A DNA stretch of 64,000 nt from Bin80 sp965208025. Its GTDB lineage: Bacteria; Bacteroidota; Rhodothermia; Rhodothermales; Bin80. The notes beneath the pieces were generated by a model. That model saw only the letters and a program-made list of their open reading frames with translations, was not told where the DNA came from and ran no database searches. A program made the translations under genes and the position numbers. Location of the stretch: assembly GCA_965208025.1 (NCBI GenBank), contig OZ242302.1:2418001-2482000 (forward strand). Direction: 5' to 3'. Shown here one piece after another: positions 33,628-43,460 of the stretch; position 1 is the first letter of the stretch, and each line of letters opens with the position of its first letter.

Positions 33628-34629
33628 ATGGCAATACGTGTGGCCGTTGATGCCATGGGTGGAGATCAGGCCCCCGCAGTCATTGTAGAAGGAGCTGTGC
33701 GTGCAGTCAAGTCTTCTGACGGAAGACTGATGGTTCAGCTTTGCGGTCAAGAATCGGCGATTCAGCCAATACTTGACGGTTTGGGAGCTCCCCCCGAAAT
33801 AAGCATTGTTCATGCTCCAGAGGTTATTGGAATGGGCGATTCTCCTGTTGCAGCCGTCCGTGCCAAGCCCAAGTCGTCTATCCATGTTGGCCTCAGAAAT
33901 CACAAGGAAAGTCGTGCAGATGCATTTTTAAGTGCCGGGAATACGGGGGCAATCGGCGCAGCATCTCTCTTTGTCCTGGGACGGTTACCCGGTGTGTTCC
34001 GACCGTCCATTCCTTCACTTTATCCAACCACGAAAGGCGTTTGTACGATCCTGGATGTAGGCTCAAACATGGATAGCCGACCCGAACATCTGTTGCAATA
34101 TGCCAAAATGGGATCCGCCTACGCACGGATCATGATGGATATTGCGCATCCAAGAATTGGATTGCTGAGTGTTGGAGAGGAACCAGCCAAGGGAAATGAG
34201 CTCGTAAGAACCACGCATGAACTACTCGTGAATGCAGTAGATCTGAATTTTATTGGAAATGTGGAGGGGCGAAATATTCTTCACAAAATGGCCGATGTCA
34301 TTGTTTGTGACGGGTTTGTCGGCAATGTAGTTCTTAAGTTGGCGGAAAGTCTCATGACCGCAATACCTGAAATGATCCATCAGGAACTGAAGCGGTCGGA
34401 TATGGACTCATCCAACATAGATGTATTGGATCAGGTGCTTTCCGGTCTTCAGCGTCGATTTGATCCCGAGCACTACGGTGGAGGAGGGCCACTGCTGGGA
34501 GTGGAAGGAGAAGTATTCATCCTGCACGGGTCAACCACGGCCGGTGCTGTGGAACAGTGTATCTTGATGGCGGCTCAAGCCGCTAAACTCAATTTGACCA
34601 GTGCAATCCAGAAAGCATTATCTCCTTGA
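33628..34629 (+). CDS. plsX: Phosphate acyltransferase PlsX
   Basis: PlsX makes acyl-phosphate from acyl-ACP for phospholipid synthesis. The 333-residue product has VAVDAMGGDQAPAVIVEGA at the start, SAGNTGAIGAASLFVLGRLPGVFRPSI (active-site region), LDVGSNMDSRPEHLLQYAKMG and VEGRNILHKMADVIVCDGFVGNVVLKLAE, and ends with the HYGGGGPLLGVEG region. It overlaps or abuts fabH downstream; part of a lipid operon. Confidence 0.97.
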   Translation: MAIRVAVDAMGGDQAPAVIVEGAVRAVKSSDGRLMVQLCGQESAIQPILDGLGAPPEISIVHAPEVIGMGDSPVAAVRAKPKSSIHVGLRNHKESRADAFLSAGNTGAIGAASLFVLGRLPGVFRPSIPSLYPTTKGVCTILDVGSNMDSRPEHLLQYAKMGSAYARIMMDIAHPRIGLLSVGEEPAKGNELVRTTHELLVNAVDLNFIGNVEGRNILHKMADVIVCDGFVGNVVLKLAESLMTAIPEMIHQELKRSDMDSSNIDVLDQVLSGLQRRFDPEHYGGGGPLLGVEGEVFILHGSTTAGAVEQCILMAAQAAKLNLTSAIQKALSP

Positions 34630-34637
34630 ACTCATGT

Positions 34638-35687
34638 ATGACAATGAGGCGTGAATCATTTGCAGCGGTCACTGCGGTCGGTCACTATTTACCCGAGACG
34701 CGGCTGACGAATCATGATCTAAGCGAAATGGTTGATACCAATGACGAGTGGATCAAGGCCAGAACAGGTATTCGGGAACGAAGAATTCTTACAGACAAGA
34801 ATAAAGGCACATCATATATGGCCGCGCGAGCGGGCCAGGAAATTCTGGATAAACGAGGCATCCACGCGTCAGAGATAGATGCGATCATCATTGCAACCAT
34901 CACGCCTGATATGTTCTTTCCTGCGACGGCCTGTTTAGTTCAGTCTGAACTTGGTGCAACGAATGCTTGGGCATTTGATCTATCGGCCGCATGTAGTGGA
35001 TTCCTTTTTGCATTGAACACCGGAGCCGGACTCATTGAAAGTGGGCGAGCCAATAAAGTACTCGTGATCGGATCAGATAAAATGAGTAGTATCACGGACT
35101 ACACCGACCGAAAGACCTGCGTACTTTTTGGGGATGCGGCGGCTGGTGTGCTACTGGAGGTGGACCATCATGGACATGGACTCATTGACTCTGTGCTCCG
35201 AGTAGATGGAGAAGGTTGGGACGCGTTATGTTTGCTCGGTGGTGGCAGCCTTCATCCGCCCACCCACGAGACCATAGATCGCAAAATGCATTACCTCCAT
35301 CAGGATGGGCAAACGGTATTCAAGGTTGCTGTTAAAGGGATGGCGGATGTAGCTGCCGAAATCATGGAACGCAACGATCTCACGGGAGACGATATTCGTT
35401 ATCTGGTTCCCCATCAGGCAAACCAGCGCATCATTGATGCAGTCGCTCGCCGAATGGGGCTTGGGTTGGATCGGGTGATGCTTAATATTTCCAAATATGG
35501 AAATACGACGGCGGCCACGATACCCCTATGCTTACACGATTGGGAGTCGGAGCTAAGAAAGGGGGACAATCTGGTCATTGCCGCATTTGGTGGAGGATTC
35601 ACATGGGGTGCAACCTATCTGCGCTGGGCTTATGATCCTGTTCCCGAACTGCAACTTGAGGAAATAACGGACAATGCTCTTCAATAA
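34638..35687 (+). CDS. fabH: 3-oxoacyl-ACP synthase III
   Basis: FabH starts fatty-acid synthesis by condensing acetyl-CoA with malonyl-ACP. From the ATG at 34638 it is 349 residues. The Cys-His-Asn triad is seen in FDLSAACSGFLFAL (Cys), YLVPHQANQRIIDAVARRMGL (His) and ISKYGNTTAATIPL (Asn). TNDEWIKARTGIRERR, the classical N-terminal block, is intact. The open frame reaches back to a TTG at 34626 that overlaps plsX; the ATG is preferred. It overlaps fabD by 14 bases. Confidence 0.96.
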   Translation: MTMRRESFAAVTAVGHYLPETRLTNHDLSEMVDTNDEWIKARTGIRERRILTDKNKGTSYMAARAGQEILDKRGIHASEIDAIIIATITPDMFFPATACLVQSELGATNAWAFDLSAACSGFLFALNTGAGLIESGRANKVLVIGSDKMSSITDYTDRKTCVLFGDAAAGVLLEVDHHGHGLIDSVLRVDGEGWDALCLLGGGSLHPPTHETIDRKMHYLHQDGQTVFKVAVKGMADVAAEIMERNDLTGDDIRYLVPHQANQRIIDAVARRMGLGLDRVMLNISKYGNTTAATIPLCLHDWESELRKGDNLVIAAFGGGFTWGATYLRWAYDPVPELQLEEITDNALQ

Positions 35688-36627
35688 GCGCAAGCAAATT
35701 GCCACATTATTTCCAGGTCAGGGATCCCAAGTAGCTGGAATGGGGAAAGATTTGTTTGACAAGATTCCCCAATCACGGACGATTTTTGAGGCCGCGGACA
35801 AGATCCTTCAATTCTCGCTCACGGAACTCTGTTTTACATCCATTGAGGAGGCCCCGAGGGCGCTACTCAGGCTAACAAATACAGCAATCTGTCAGCCAGC
35901 TCTCTATACGCACTCAATTGCAATTTTTGCTGCCCTTGATCTGGCCCCCGACATGGTCGCAGGTCATAGTGTGGGAGAATACTCAGCCCTTCATGCATGT
36001 GGCGCCCTTTCGTTTGAAGATGGACTACGCTTGGTACGTCGCCGGGGCCAGCTCATGGCCATGGTAGGGCAGGGACGCTCCGCAGGAATGACAGCGGTCA
36101 TAGGGCTTTCTGGCGCGGAGGTGGATGCAGCATGCAAAGAAATCAGCACCTCAGAATCAATTGTGGTCTGTGCGAACTATAATGCTCCCAGACAGATTGT
36201 GATTTCGGGAGATCTTGTTGCACTCAAAGCGGTGGAGCCTATCCTCAAAGAGGCGGGTGCAAGAAAGTTAGTCCAACTTCCAGTAAGTGGAGCATTCCAC
36301 TCTCCACTGATGTCTGATGCACGCAGGGCGCTTGCTCAGGAATTGGCTACAGTGACCATTAAGCAGCCTGTTTGCCCAGTATATTTGAATGTTACTGCAC
36401 AGCCCGCTCTGGATCCCGAACATATTCGGGCAAGAATGTTGGAACAGCTTACCAGTCCTGTACGTTGGTCACAGTCACTTCAAAATATGCCGGAGGATGT
36501 GGGCTTTATTGAGGTGGGTGCGGGGCGTGTTTTGAATGGGTTGGTGCGCCAGACGTTGGGGGCAAAGACCGATGTAATTTCGATCTCCACAGCGAAAGCA
36601 CTAAACGAATTTATGGCTGACGCATAG
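35674..36627 (+). CDS. fabD: Malonyl-CoA-ACP transacylase
   Basis: FabD charges ACP with malonate. The 317-residue protein shows TLFPGQGSQVAGMGKDL, the nucleophile elbow VAGHSVGEYSALHACG (Ser in GHSVGE), a catalytic-His region LPVSGAFHSPLMSDA and GAGRVLNGLVRQT at the C-terminus. Its start lies inside the fabH coding end, so the genes are translationally coupled. Confidence 0.96.
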   Translation: MLFNKRKQIATLFPGQGSQVAGMGKDLFDKIPQSRTIFEAADKILQFSLTELCFTSIEEAPRALLRLTNTAICQPALYTHSIAIFAALDLAPDMVAGHSVGEYSALHACGALSFEDGLRLVRRRGQLMAMVGQGRSAGMTAVIGLSGAEVDAACKEISTSESIVVCANYNAPRQIVISGDLVALKAVEPILKEAGARKLVQLPVSGAFHSPLMSDARRALAQELATVTIKQPVCPVYLNVTAQPALDPEHIRARMLEQLTSPVRWSQSLQNMPEDVGFIEVGAGRVLNGLVRQTLGAKTDVISISTAKALNEFMADA

Positions 36628-36635
36628 GACACACA

Positions 36636-37364
36636 ATGGACTTTAGGGATTCACGTATTCTGGTAACTGGAGGGACTCGAGGTATTGGTCGCGCAATTGT
36701 TGAATCATTTGCTCACCATAATGCACGGGTTGCTTTTACCTACCGCAGAAGTACTACGGTTGCAGAGGAGTTGAAAGAACAGATAGATGGACTTGCGTTT
36801 CAGTGTGATGCGGCGGACTTCCAATCTGCTGAGCAGACCGTAGAAGAAATTGTAAAGGTTTGGGGAGGTTTGGATGTTCTCGTGAACAATGCGGGGATTA
36901 CGAAAGATGGTTTGCTCATGCGAATGAGCGAAGCCGACTGGGATTGTGTCATAGCAGCAAATCTCAAAAGTATGTTTAATTATTGCAGAGCAGTGTATCG
37001 AACCATGATTCGCCAGCGGTATGGACGAATCATCAATATCTCCTCAGTGATTGGGCTCACCGGGAATGCCGGTCAGGCCAATTATGCTGCCTCCAAGTCT
37101 GGAATTACCGGATTTTCAAAGAGCATTGCCAAGGAACTTGCTGCGCGCGGTGTCACTGTGAATGTGATTGCTCCAGGGTATGTAGAGACGGATATGACGG
37201 ATGCGATTAATGCGAAAGTGAAGGAGAAATTGAAAAGAGTGATTCCTCTTCGTCGTACCGCAACGCCGGAGGAGATCGCAAACCCTGTATTGTTTCTGGC
37301 ATCAAAAGAGGCTTCCTACATCACTGGGCAGGTTCTCGGTATTGATGGCGGTTTATCTATGTAG
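36636..37364 (+). CDS. fabG: 3-oxoacyl-ACP reductase
   Basis: FabG performs the first reduction of the elongation cycle, using NADPH. The 242-residue SDR has VTGGTRGIGRAI, NNAGITKDGLLMRMSEADWD, NISSVIGLTGNAGQANYAASKSG (Ser-Tyr-Lys) and the C-terminal SYITGQVLGIDGGLSM, all diagnostic for FabG. It follows fabD by 8 bases. The usual acpP gene is not next to it; the gene that follows is an RNA helicase. Confidence 0.96.
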   Translation: MDFRDSRILVTGGTRGIGRAIVESFAHHNARVAFTYRRSTTVAEELKEQIDGLAFQCDAADFQSAEQTVEEIVKVWGGLDVLVNNAGITKDGLLMRMSEADWDCVIAANLKSMFNYCRAVYRTMIRQRYGRIINISSVIGLTGNAGQANYAASKSGITGFSKSIAKELAARGVTVNVIAPGYVETDMTDAINAKVKEKLKRVIPLRRTATPEEIANPVLFLASKEASYITGQVLGIDGGLSM

Positions 37365-37367
37365 TCT

Positions 37368-38825
37368 GTGGCCAAGTCTTTCACGAAACAACTAGATTTT
37401 TCTTCGCGGGCCCAACAGGTCAGCCGGGAGTCTGCTGCCGAAGACAGCTTTGCTTCTCAGGATTATAGCCTTGATCAGGCGAATCCTGACTCGCTTGGTC
37501 CCAGCGCATCTGTTGCGTTTGAGAGGAGCGGTTGGCCTGCATTAATGCCCGTTCAGGCGCACGCAATTCCCTATCTTGTGAAAGGGCAGGATCTTATCGT
37601 ACAATCTCGCACAGGATCTGGAAAAACAGGTGCCTTTCTGTTGCCCCTTTTTGACCGGCTGGATCCAGCAGTTCGAGAGGCACAGGCACTTGTACTAACA
37701 CCAACAAGGGAATTAGCAGGTCAAATTCAGAAGGAGTTCCAACGAATCAATCCCATGCCCGATTCCCTCAGGAGTGTATTGGTCTACGGGGGGGTTGGGT
37801 ATAAAAAGCAAGTTGCGAGGTTATCAGGAGGATCCCAAATTGTTATCGGCACTCCTGGAAGAATTCTTGATCACCTTGATCGAAAGACCTTCAACCTTGC
37901 GAAACTGCGCGTATTCATTTTGGATGAGGCGGATGAGATGCTATCCATGGGTTTCTACCCTGCGATGGTTGAATTAAAGTCTTACCTTCCAGATGATCGT
38001 CAGTCTTGCATGTTCAGTGCAACGATGCCACCAAAAGTGAGGTTTTTGGGGCGGGAATTTTTAGAGGATCCCCGATTCATGGGATTCAGTGCTGATGGAG
38101 TTGGCGTGGCTACAATTGACCACCGCTATTATTTGGTTGTGGATCCAATGGAGCGGGCACGTGCATTATCCAGGCTGATTGAGTTCGAAAACCCTGACTC
38201 TGCAATCATATTCACAAATACTCGACGAGAAGTTTCTTTTCTGAAGGATTTTCTGCATAACTATGGATTTAGTGTTGCCGCAATCAGCGGAGACTTTTCT
38301 CAGCAGGCTCGTGAGAAAGCCATACGTCGGTTACGAGAAGGTCAAATACGGCTTTTGATTGCGACAGATGTAGCGGCCAGAGGGATTGACATTTCGGAAC
38401 TCAGCCATGTATTCCAGTATGAAGTACCACTGGAAGATCAGATATATATCCACCGTACCGGCAGAACGGCTCGGGCTGGTAAGGCGGGCATTGCAATTAC
38501 GCTTGCTGCTTGGGAAGAAGAGTCAAAACTTAAAGCCATAGCACACCGATTTGATATCCAAATGGAAAAACGACAATTACCAGACTCCGAGGAGGTTGCT
38601 ACTCGTACAGCACAACGCATCACTGTTGTACTTGAAGAACAACTCCGAACCAAAACAAATCTTGAGCGCGAGCGGCTCTCTCAGTTTGTGCCAATGGTGA
38701 AAGCCTTAGCAGAAGAAGAGCCAGAACTCATGGCAATGTTGGTTGATGAGATCAATCAGGCAAGAATGCGACCAGATAAGCCACCCCAAGAACGTCGCAG
38801 ACCTCCAAAGCGTAGACAAAAATAG
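37368..38825 (+). CDS. DEAD-box ATP-dependent RNA helicase
   Basis: The 485-residue protein has the two RecA lobes: Q-motif region with GWPALMPVQAHAIPYL, motif I SRTGSGKTGAFLLP, PTRELAGQI, TPGRILDHLD, motif II DEADEML, motif III SATMP, then IIFTNTRREVSFL, ATDVAARGIDI and motif VI HRTGRTARAG. The C-terminal 100 residues are charged and end in a basic tail (RRPPKRRQK) likely to bind RNA. The start is a GTG 3 bases after fabG. It may act in ribosome assembly or cold adaptation like CsdA/DbpA relatives; the exact member is not determinable. Confidence 0.93.
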   Translation: MAKSFTKQLDFSSRAQQVSRESAAEDSFASQDYSLDQANPDSLGPSASVAFERSGWPALMPVQAHAIPYLVKGQDLIVQSRTGSGKTGAFLLPLFDRLDPAVREAQALVLTPTRELAGQIQKEFQRINPMPDSLRSVLVYGGVGYKKQVARLSGGSQIVIGTPGRILDHLDRKTFNLAKLRVFILDEADEMLSMGFYPAMVELKSYLPDDRQSCMFSATMPPKVRFLGREFLEDPRFMGFSADGVGVATIDHRYYLVVDPMERARALSRLIEFENPDSAIIFTNTRREVSFLKDFLHNYGFSVAAISGDFSQQAREKAIRRLREGQIRLLIATDVAARGIDISELSHVFQYEVPLEDQIYIHRTGRTARAGKAGIAITLAAWEEESKLKAIAHRFDIQMEKRQLPDSEEVATRTAQRITVVLEEQLRTKTNLERERLSQFVPMVKALAEEEPELMAMLVDEINQARMRPDKPPQERRRPPKRRQK

Positions 38826-39218
38826 ACTTTGCATGGTGGGCAGCCAAAGATAAAGGGCGTGCCTGCTGTGATTACAAAATTAGAATGGTGGCAAGCGTGG
38901 ATCCAGAGTATGCGGATCAGACATGCAATGTGCATGGATTTAGGACAAAATGAATCGTCAATCACAAATCAAATTCAAGTGTGTGCCTTGCGGAGACTGA
39001 CGCATCTGCAAACAGATTGGCCTCCGGCATCTGGACAGGAGAGGAGCGTTCTCATGGGAGACTCCATGCTTCCGCTTATTTAGGATGACAATACCGACAG
39101 TTCCAGCACTTAACTAGTTATTTTTAAAACGCTTCAGATAATAGAACTTCTTAATTTTAACACAATCGGAAGTAGGAATTAGCCAGCATAGTTACTTGTG
39201 CAATAATTTGATCACACT
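38826..39218. other. Intergenic stretch after the helicase gene
   Basis: About 390 bases. An 84-codon plus-strand frame (38829-39083) ends in GDSMLPLI, faintly like an S24/LexA serine motif, but nothing else in it supports a gene. No terminator hairpin with a T-run was recognised. Confidence 0.35.
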
Positions 39219-39719
39219 TCAAGACATGCCAAGGATCTCTTCCCATTCTTTCTCCCACGCTACACTTCGTTCAACACAGTTAAACTTCACCCAGCGTTCA
39301 TGTCGTTTTTGGTTGGAATCACGAAGTCTCTTCAGGTGCTGTTCCCGCCAACTTAGTTTTGCTCGTGGCTCACACTTCCAGCACCATACTTGCAGCGCAT
39401 AGGGTGGCATTTGCATCCAGATACCACACTCTTTCACACCATCATCAGCGTAATGGGGAATCAAGATTTTTCCGGTGACATTTGCATTCAGGTACCATAC
39501 TCTTTCACACAGCATCTTGTCCAGAGCGTATAGTTGGAACTGTCTGCAGGGCCGGAGACAAATAATACCGTCCGTCCGCCGATAATGAATCTGTTTGGGC
39601 ATGTGGGATAGAACCCTGCAACGCTGTATTCTCCATTCGGTCGTTGTTACGGTTCTGCTACGCAATAGGCATTGGTCTGCTTGACCTAGTTCCAACGGGA
39701 AAGATCTAAGATTCGTCAT
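39219..39719 (-). CDS. Hypothetical cysteine/tryptophan-rich protein, doubtful
   Basis: A 166-codon frame without recognised family. Residues are rich in Cys, Trp and Arg (CWKCEPRAKLSW, NCVERSVAWEKEWEE). Two roughly 30-base near-identical repeats lie inside it (39410-39438 and 39481-39510), but the frame reads them in different phases (CERVWYLNA versus KECGIWMQM), which argues for a decayed or spurious gene. It sits between the helicase and McrC. Confidence 0.3.
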   Translation of the reverse strand: MTNLRSFPLELGQADQCLLRSRTVTTTEWRIQRCRVLSHMPKQIHYRRTDGIICLRPCRQFQLYALDKMLCERVWYLNANVTGKILIPHYADDGVKECGIWMQMPPYALQVWCWKCEPRAKLSWREQHLKRLRDSNQKRHERWVKFNCVERSVAWEKEWEEILGMS

Positions 39720-39891
39720 GAAGTGAAAAGGAATGTTGAACTACATGGCGAAGCAGTAACCTGTCCTCAACTTCTCTGATACATCGAAAAAGCCCTAAAT
39801 TTGTGCGGAGGCGTGAGGGGCAGATTAGGTGAATTGAACAGATTCTACCTGAGATATAGGTTACTCCGTTTTAGCCTGTTCACCCAATTGG

Positions 39892-40953
39892 TTAGGATTC
39901 AGACCATTCGGGGGCTGTACCATGCACTATGTTCAATAGGTTCGTTTCAATCTCGGGCCAGTCGTGAGACAAATTGATGGAACAGACTCGAATCCGTCGT
40001 CCAGCAATCTCAAAGTGCAAGTCAAAATCTCGGTCAACTGCCGCATAGAGAAGCCAACCTTCCAGTTGGGAGACGTCTTCAGGAGACTTGGTAGCCCAGT
40101 TCGTCACATAGGCAAAAATCTGGTAGAGATGCTTTGATATTACTCGCTCAACCTGATCATACCTTCTAATCAGCGGACTACTGTAGCATTTCGTGTCTAT
40201 GATGATGGTTCGCTCCTTTGATTTCAGCAGGATGTCGGTTTGCATTTTCGGAAGACTTTGGAGAGCGCTCTTCGTCCCTTTTGCAGGATGCCATTCAATT
40301 TGGGGAGCAGCCACCTTACAAGCCGTATTTCGTCTACAAAATTCCCGAACAAAACGCTCAAAAATGGTTCCTAATGTCTGATCGTTTTCTCTAAAGTCAA
40401 GAAATTGAACCGTTCCCTCTTCCTCATTCACCAAAGTATTCTCGTAGATCATTCGGCAGAGGTGCAGAAGGGAGCGATAAAGTTGATTGTTCCGATGGAT
40501 TCGAACCGTGCGGAACATGTTCGCAGCCAATCGAACATCCGAAACAGTTCCCAGCTTCATATACAGACGCTCACTTCGTTCTTTTTCTGATTTGTCTAGA
40601 GAATCAATCATGGTAAGAAGACGAAGGGTGGACTTGAGGATTTGGTTTTGAGGCACATCATAACTGAGTTCGTCAAATACGCAATGGGTTTGTCCATTTT
40701 GCAAGAGACTTCGCTTCACCGTGGTGGAGAGGTCAAGTTTTCCTTTCACACCACGGATCTCCTCCTCAATTGTAAAATAGTCACGATCTAACCCATGAGA
40801 AATGAGTCGGGAAATGTCTTCGTTCAGGAGCTTTGCAAATAAATCAACCAGCTCCCTAAAGTCCTGAGATCCCAGATCAATTACCTCCCCGTCCCAGTCA
40901 GTACTCCAGGCGTAACATAGGAGATAGTAAATGTTGAGGATCGGAACCTTCAT
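39892..40953 (-). CDS. mcrC: McrC-like subunit of McrBC restriction system
   Basis: McrC is the nuclease partner of the McrB AAA+ translocase that cuts methylated or otherwise modified DNA. The 353-residue protein begins MKVPILNIYYLLCYAW, a typical McrC N-terminus, has RGVKGKLDLSTTVKRSL in the middle, and a PD-(D/E)xK-type core with Asp240 (KMQTDILLK) and D253-T-K255 (IIIDTKCY). It starts inside the mcrB stop (4-base ATGA overlap), so the two are translated together. Confidence 0.9.
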   Translation of the reverse strand: MKVPILNIYYLLCYAWSTDWDGEVIDLGSQDFRELVDLFAKLLNEDISRLISHGLDRDYFTIEEEIRGVKGKLDLSTTVKRSLLQNGQTHCVFDELSYDVPQNQILKSTLRLLTMIDSLDKSEKERSERLYMKLGTVSDVRLAANMFRTVRIHRNNQLYRSLLHLCRMIYENTLVNEEEGTVQFLDFRENDQTLGTIFERFVREFCRRNTACKVAAPQIEWHPAKGTKSALQSLPKMQTDILLKSKERTIIIDTKCYSSPLIRRYDQVERVISKHLYQIFAYVTNWATKSPEDVSQLEGWLLYAAVDRDFDLHFEIAGRRIRVCSINLSHDWPEIETNLLNIVHGTAPEWSES

Positions 40954-43163
40954 CCCAATAACAGGTCCATGTGTTGTTGCACGCGATCAGGCTTATCAAA
41001 CCAGTACTCTTGAAGCAGAGGTTCAATTTCCTGATGAATGATGTTTCGGTACCAAGACTCATCCAACCTCTCGGCGGCACTGCCCGGGCAAAAGAAGCTG
41101 TGCCCAATTTCAAAGTCTGGACCAAGGTTCGCGTGATCGTCGCGAATCTCCGCGTTCAGGTCCAGAATTCGATCTTTGATCTTTTGTATCAGCTCTGGCG
41201 ATACTCCTTTTTCGCTCAGAAAATCCCCGAATTGATCGGACGCGAATTCAGGACTCAGACGAATGAATGCGAAACGCCTACGTAGAGCGTAGTCTACCAT
41301 CGCCAGTGATCGATCCGCTGTATTCATCATTCCGATCAGGAACAGATTCTCTGGAACAAAGAACGGTTTGCTCTCGGAAGAATAGGTAAGGGGAACGGCA
41401 TACTCAGATCCCCGTTTGTCCGCTTCGATCAGCATCATGATTTCCCCAAAAATCTTACTGAGATTTCCGCGGTTGATCTCATCAATGATGAAGACATAAC
41501 GGTTCTCAGGATGCTTAGTCGCCTCACGGCAGAATGAGTGAAACACTCCGTTCCGCAGGTCAAATCCCCCCGACTCGCTTGGACGGAATCCCTGAATAAA
41601 ATCCTCGTATGCGTAACTCTGATGAAACTGGATCATCTTCACACTGTCTGGAGCTTTGAATCCTATCATTGAATATGCAAGCCGCTTGGCAATGAATGTC
41701 TTTCCAACGCCGGGCGGCCCCACCAAGACCACATTCTTCTTGCGGTTAAGCGCATCAATCATGTTGTCAAACTTGCTCTTAGATAGAAAGACATCTTTCA
41801 AGGCATGTTCTTCGGTGAAGGGGGCATCATCCTGATTCGGCCCCTCCATCAATTGGAAGACGAACCGAAGCGTTCCCTTATATTTTCCAAAATCGGTGAG
41901 CGTCTTCGTCGTAATTCGTCGATAATCAGGAATCTTCCAATTCCCGGTTTTCTCCCATTTCACTTGTCGCACATGTCGGAATTTGGTGCGGGTTTCAATA
42001 AACTTATAGTCGGATTGGACCACCCCAAAACCCAATAAGTGGGATCCTTTTTTCTTGAATATGACATAATCTCCTGGTTGCATCTCATGTGCAAACTGAA
42101 AGCAGGCAAGAGAATCCATGCGAGGGTTTACTTTGCCAGACAGTTCACTAAGTTTTTCATGAATGTCCTTTCTGCTGCTGAAAGCTCGTAGGTCACCAAG
42201 CGCGTCCCACTTAATGGCCACGAACCCCTTTTCCTGAAACTCATCCCATGACATCTCGAGTTCATGTTCCCCAATGGCCCAAACTTTTGCCTTCCCGAAC
42301 TTCTCCAAATACCATTGATTGAGATATTCATCCGATGGGCGCCAAATGTTTATCAATGAGTTATCGTGAAAATCAAAGTCAATCGGCGCTCCTCTGCGAT
42401 GGAGCTTTTTTCGGATATCAAGGATTTTCCTGTCCAGTTCTATCAGACCAATATTGTCAAATTTTGTAGGATCTTCCCCAAGTTCAAGCGTGAAGTTACG
42501 TACAATCTTCCTCTTGATGGAGTTCGTAGAGAAGGGCTCAAAATGATTGGGAAAGAGAAGGTAGAGAAAGATGTGACGAAGCTGACGCTTCTCTGCATCC
42601 TGTAAATTTTGTACCCACTGAGCCCAATTCCAGGGATCTGCCAGAAGTTCCTTTCGTCGCACATGGTCCAACTTTGCCCATTCGGCCATCATCTGAATGA
42701 AAAAGAGGAGTTCGCTCCACCGAGAGGTGTTGTAGGCAGCGCCTGGATGCCCAATGCCCAAGCGTAGGGATTCCTCAAGATGAAATGAAACGGTCGGAAA
42801 CGGCTCTCCAGACCAGCCCCAGACTTGATGGATCTGTTTTATTTTCGTGTCTAATCTAAGGGATTGAGGCACGGGGAACAGGTAGATCACCCAAATCATT
42901 TCGGACACAAGCTGCTTCACAGCCTTTGACTCAGGCTTCAGTTGCTGCTCTAACTGTGAGAAAAAGTCTCCCTGTCCAGTGGTCAAATGATTGGCAAAAT
43001 TTTGAGAAAGAATCAAAATATTCTCAGAAGTCCAAAGGTGTTGTTCAGTGAAAACGGCCCCCATATCCAGCAAACAACGGTCTCGCCAGTACTCTGCTGC
43101 TTGTAGCGTTGGGTGATCCGTTGGTGGTTTCCGCATCATGTTTTTCGTTGTCAGACGATTCAT
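40950..43163 (-). CDS. mcrB: McrB-like AAA+ protein with EVE-like DNA-reading domain
   Basis: The 737-residue protein has an N-terminal helical region (about 1-285), an EVE/PUA-like domain near 292-415 (KVWAIGEHELEMSWDEFQEKGFVAIKW, GDYVIFKKKGSHLLGFG), and a McrB AAA+ module: Walker A VGPPGVGKTFIAK (482-489 core), Walker B FIIDEINRGN (558-567) and the McrB signature MNTADRS (613-619). EVE domains read modified cytosine, so the N-terminal half probably senses modified or phage DNA while the AAA+ part moves along DNA for McrC. McrB normally uses GTP; the nucleotide is not provable from sequence here. Confidence 0.88.
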   Translation of the reverse strand: MNRLTTKNMMRKPPTDHPTLQAAEYWRDRCLLDMGAVFTEQHLWTSENILILSQNFANHLTTGQGDFFSQLEQQLKPESKAVKQLVSEMIWVIYLFPVPQSLRLDTKIKQIHQVWGWSGEPFPTVSFHLEESLRLGIGHPGAAYNTSRWSELLFFIQMMAEWAKLDHVRRKELLADPWNWAQWVQNLQDAEKRQLRHIFLYLLFPNHFEPFSTNSIKRKIVRNFTLELGEDPTKFDNIGLIELDRKILDIRKKLHRRGAPIDFDFHDNSLINIWRPSDEYLNQWYLEKFGKAKVWAIGEHELEMSWDEFQEKGFVAIKWDALGDLRAFSSRKDIHEKLSELSGKVNPRMDSLACFQFAHEMQPGDYVIFKKKGSHLLGFGVVQSDYKFIETRTKFRHVRQVKWEKTGNWKIPDYRRITTKTLTDFGKYKGTLRFVFQLMEGPNQDDAPFTEEHALKDVFLSKSKFDNMIDALNRKKNVVLVGPPGVGKTFIAKRLAYSMIGFKAPDSVKMIQFHQSYAYEDFIQGFRPSESGGFDLRNGVFHSFCREATKHPENRYVFIIDEINRGNLSKIFGEIMMLIEADKRGSEYAVPLTYSSESKPFFVPENLFLIGMMNTADRSLAMVDYALRRRFAFIRLSPEFASDQFGDFLSEKGVSPELIQKIKDRILDLNAEIRDDHANLGPDFEIGHSFFCPGSAAERLDESWYRNIIHQEIEPLLQEYWFDKPDRVQQHMDLLLG

Positions 43164-43460
43164 TTACATCCTCTTGATAGTTTGGGCTTTGGAACTCTCT
43201 TTCCGCAGACCAAAATCGTTTTCACGGAATGAGTTTGGGGAAACAGAAAAAAGTACAAGATAAACATATATATAATAGGTGGACATTCATTCGCTATGAC
43301 ACAGCGATCTGCGGCCAACCCTGGTTCAGATTGGGTATATCTCTCAGTCAAGAATTTCTAGTCGCTATTTGAGTGGAATTTCTCCAGGTCAGGATACACC
43401 AGAGACGAAGATGGCAAATCGGGAAAATAAATCTTGGACTCAGGTATAAATTTGATGAGG
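43164..43460. other. Gap between mcrB and tRNA genes
   Basis: Nearly 300 bases, A/T-rich around 43235-43285 (short TATATA runs). It probably carries the mcrBC promoter. No gene recognised. Confidence 0.4.

Noticed and set aside
38829..39083. 84-codon frame ending GDSMLPLI, like an S24 peptidase serine motif
   Set aside because: Only a few residues fit, nothing upstream resembles a LexA or S24 domain, and the frame ends at once.
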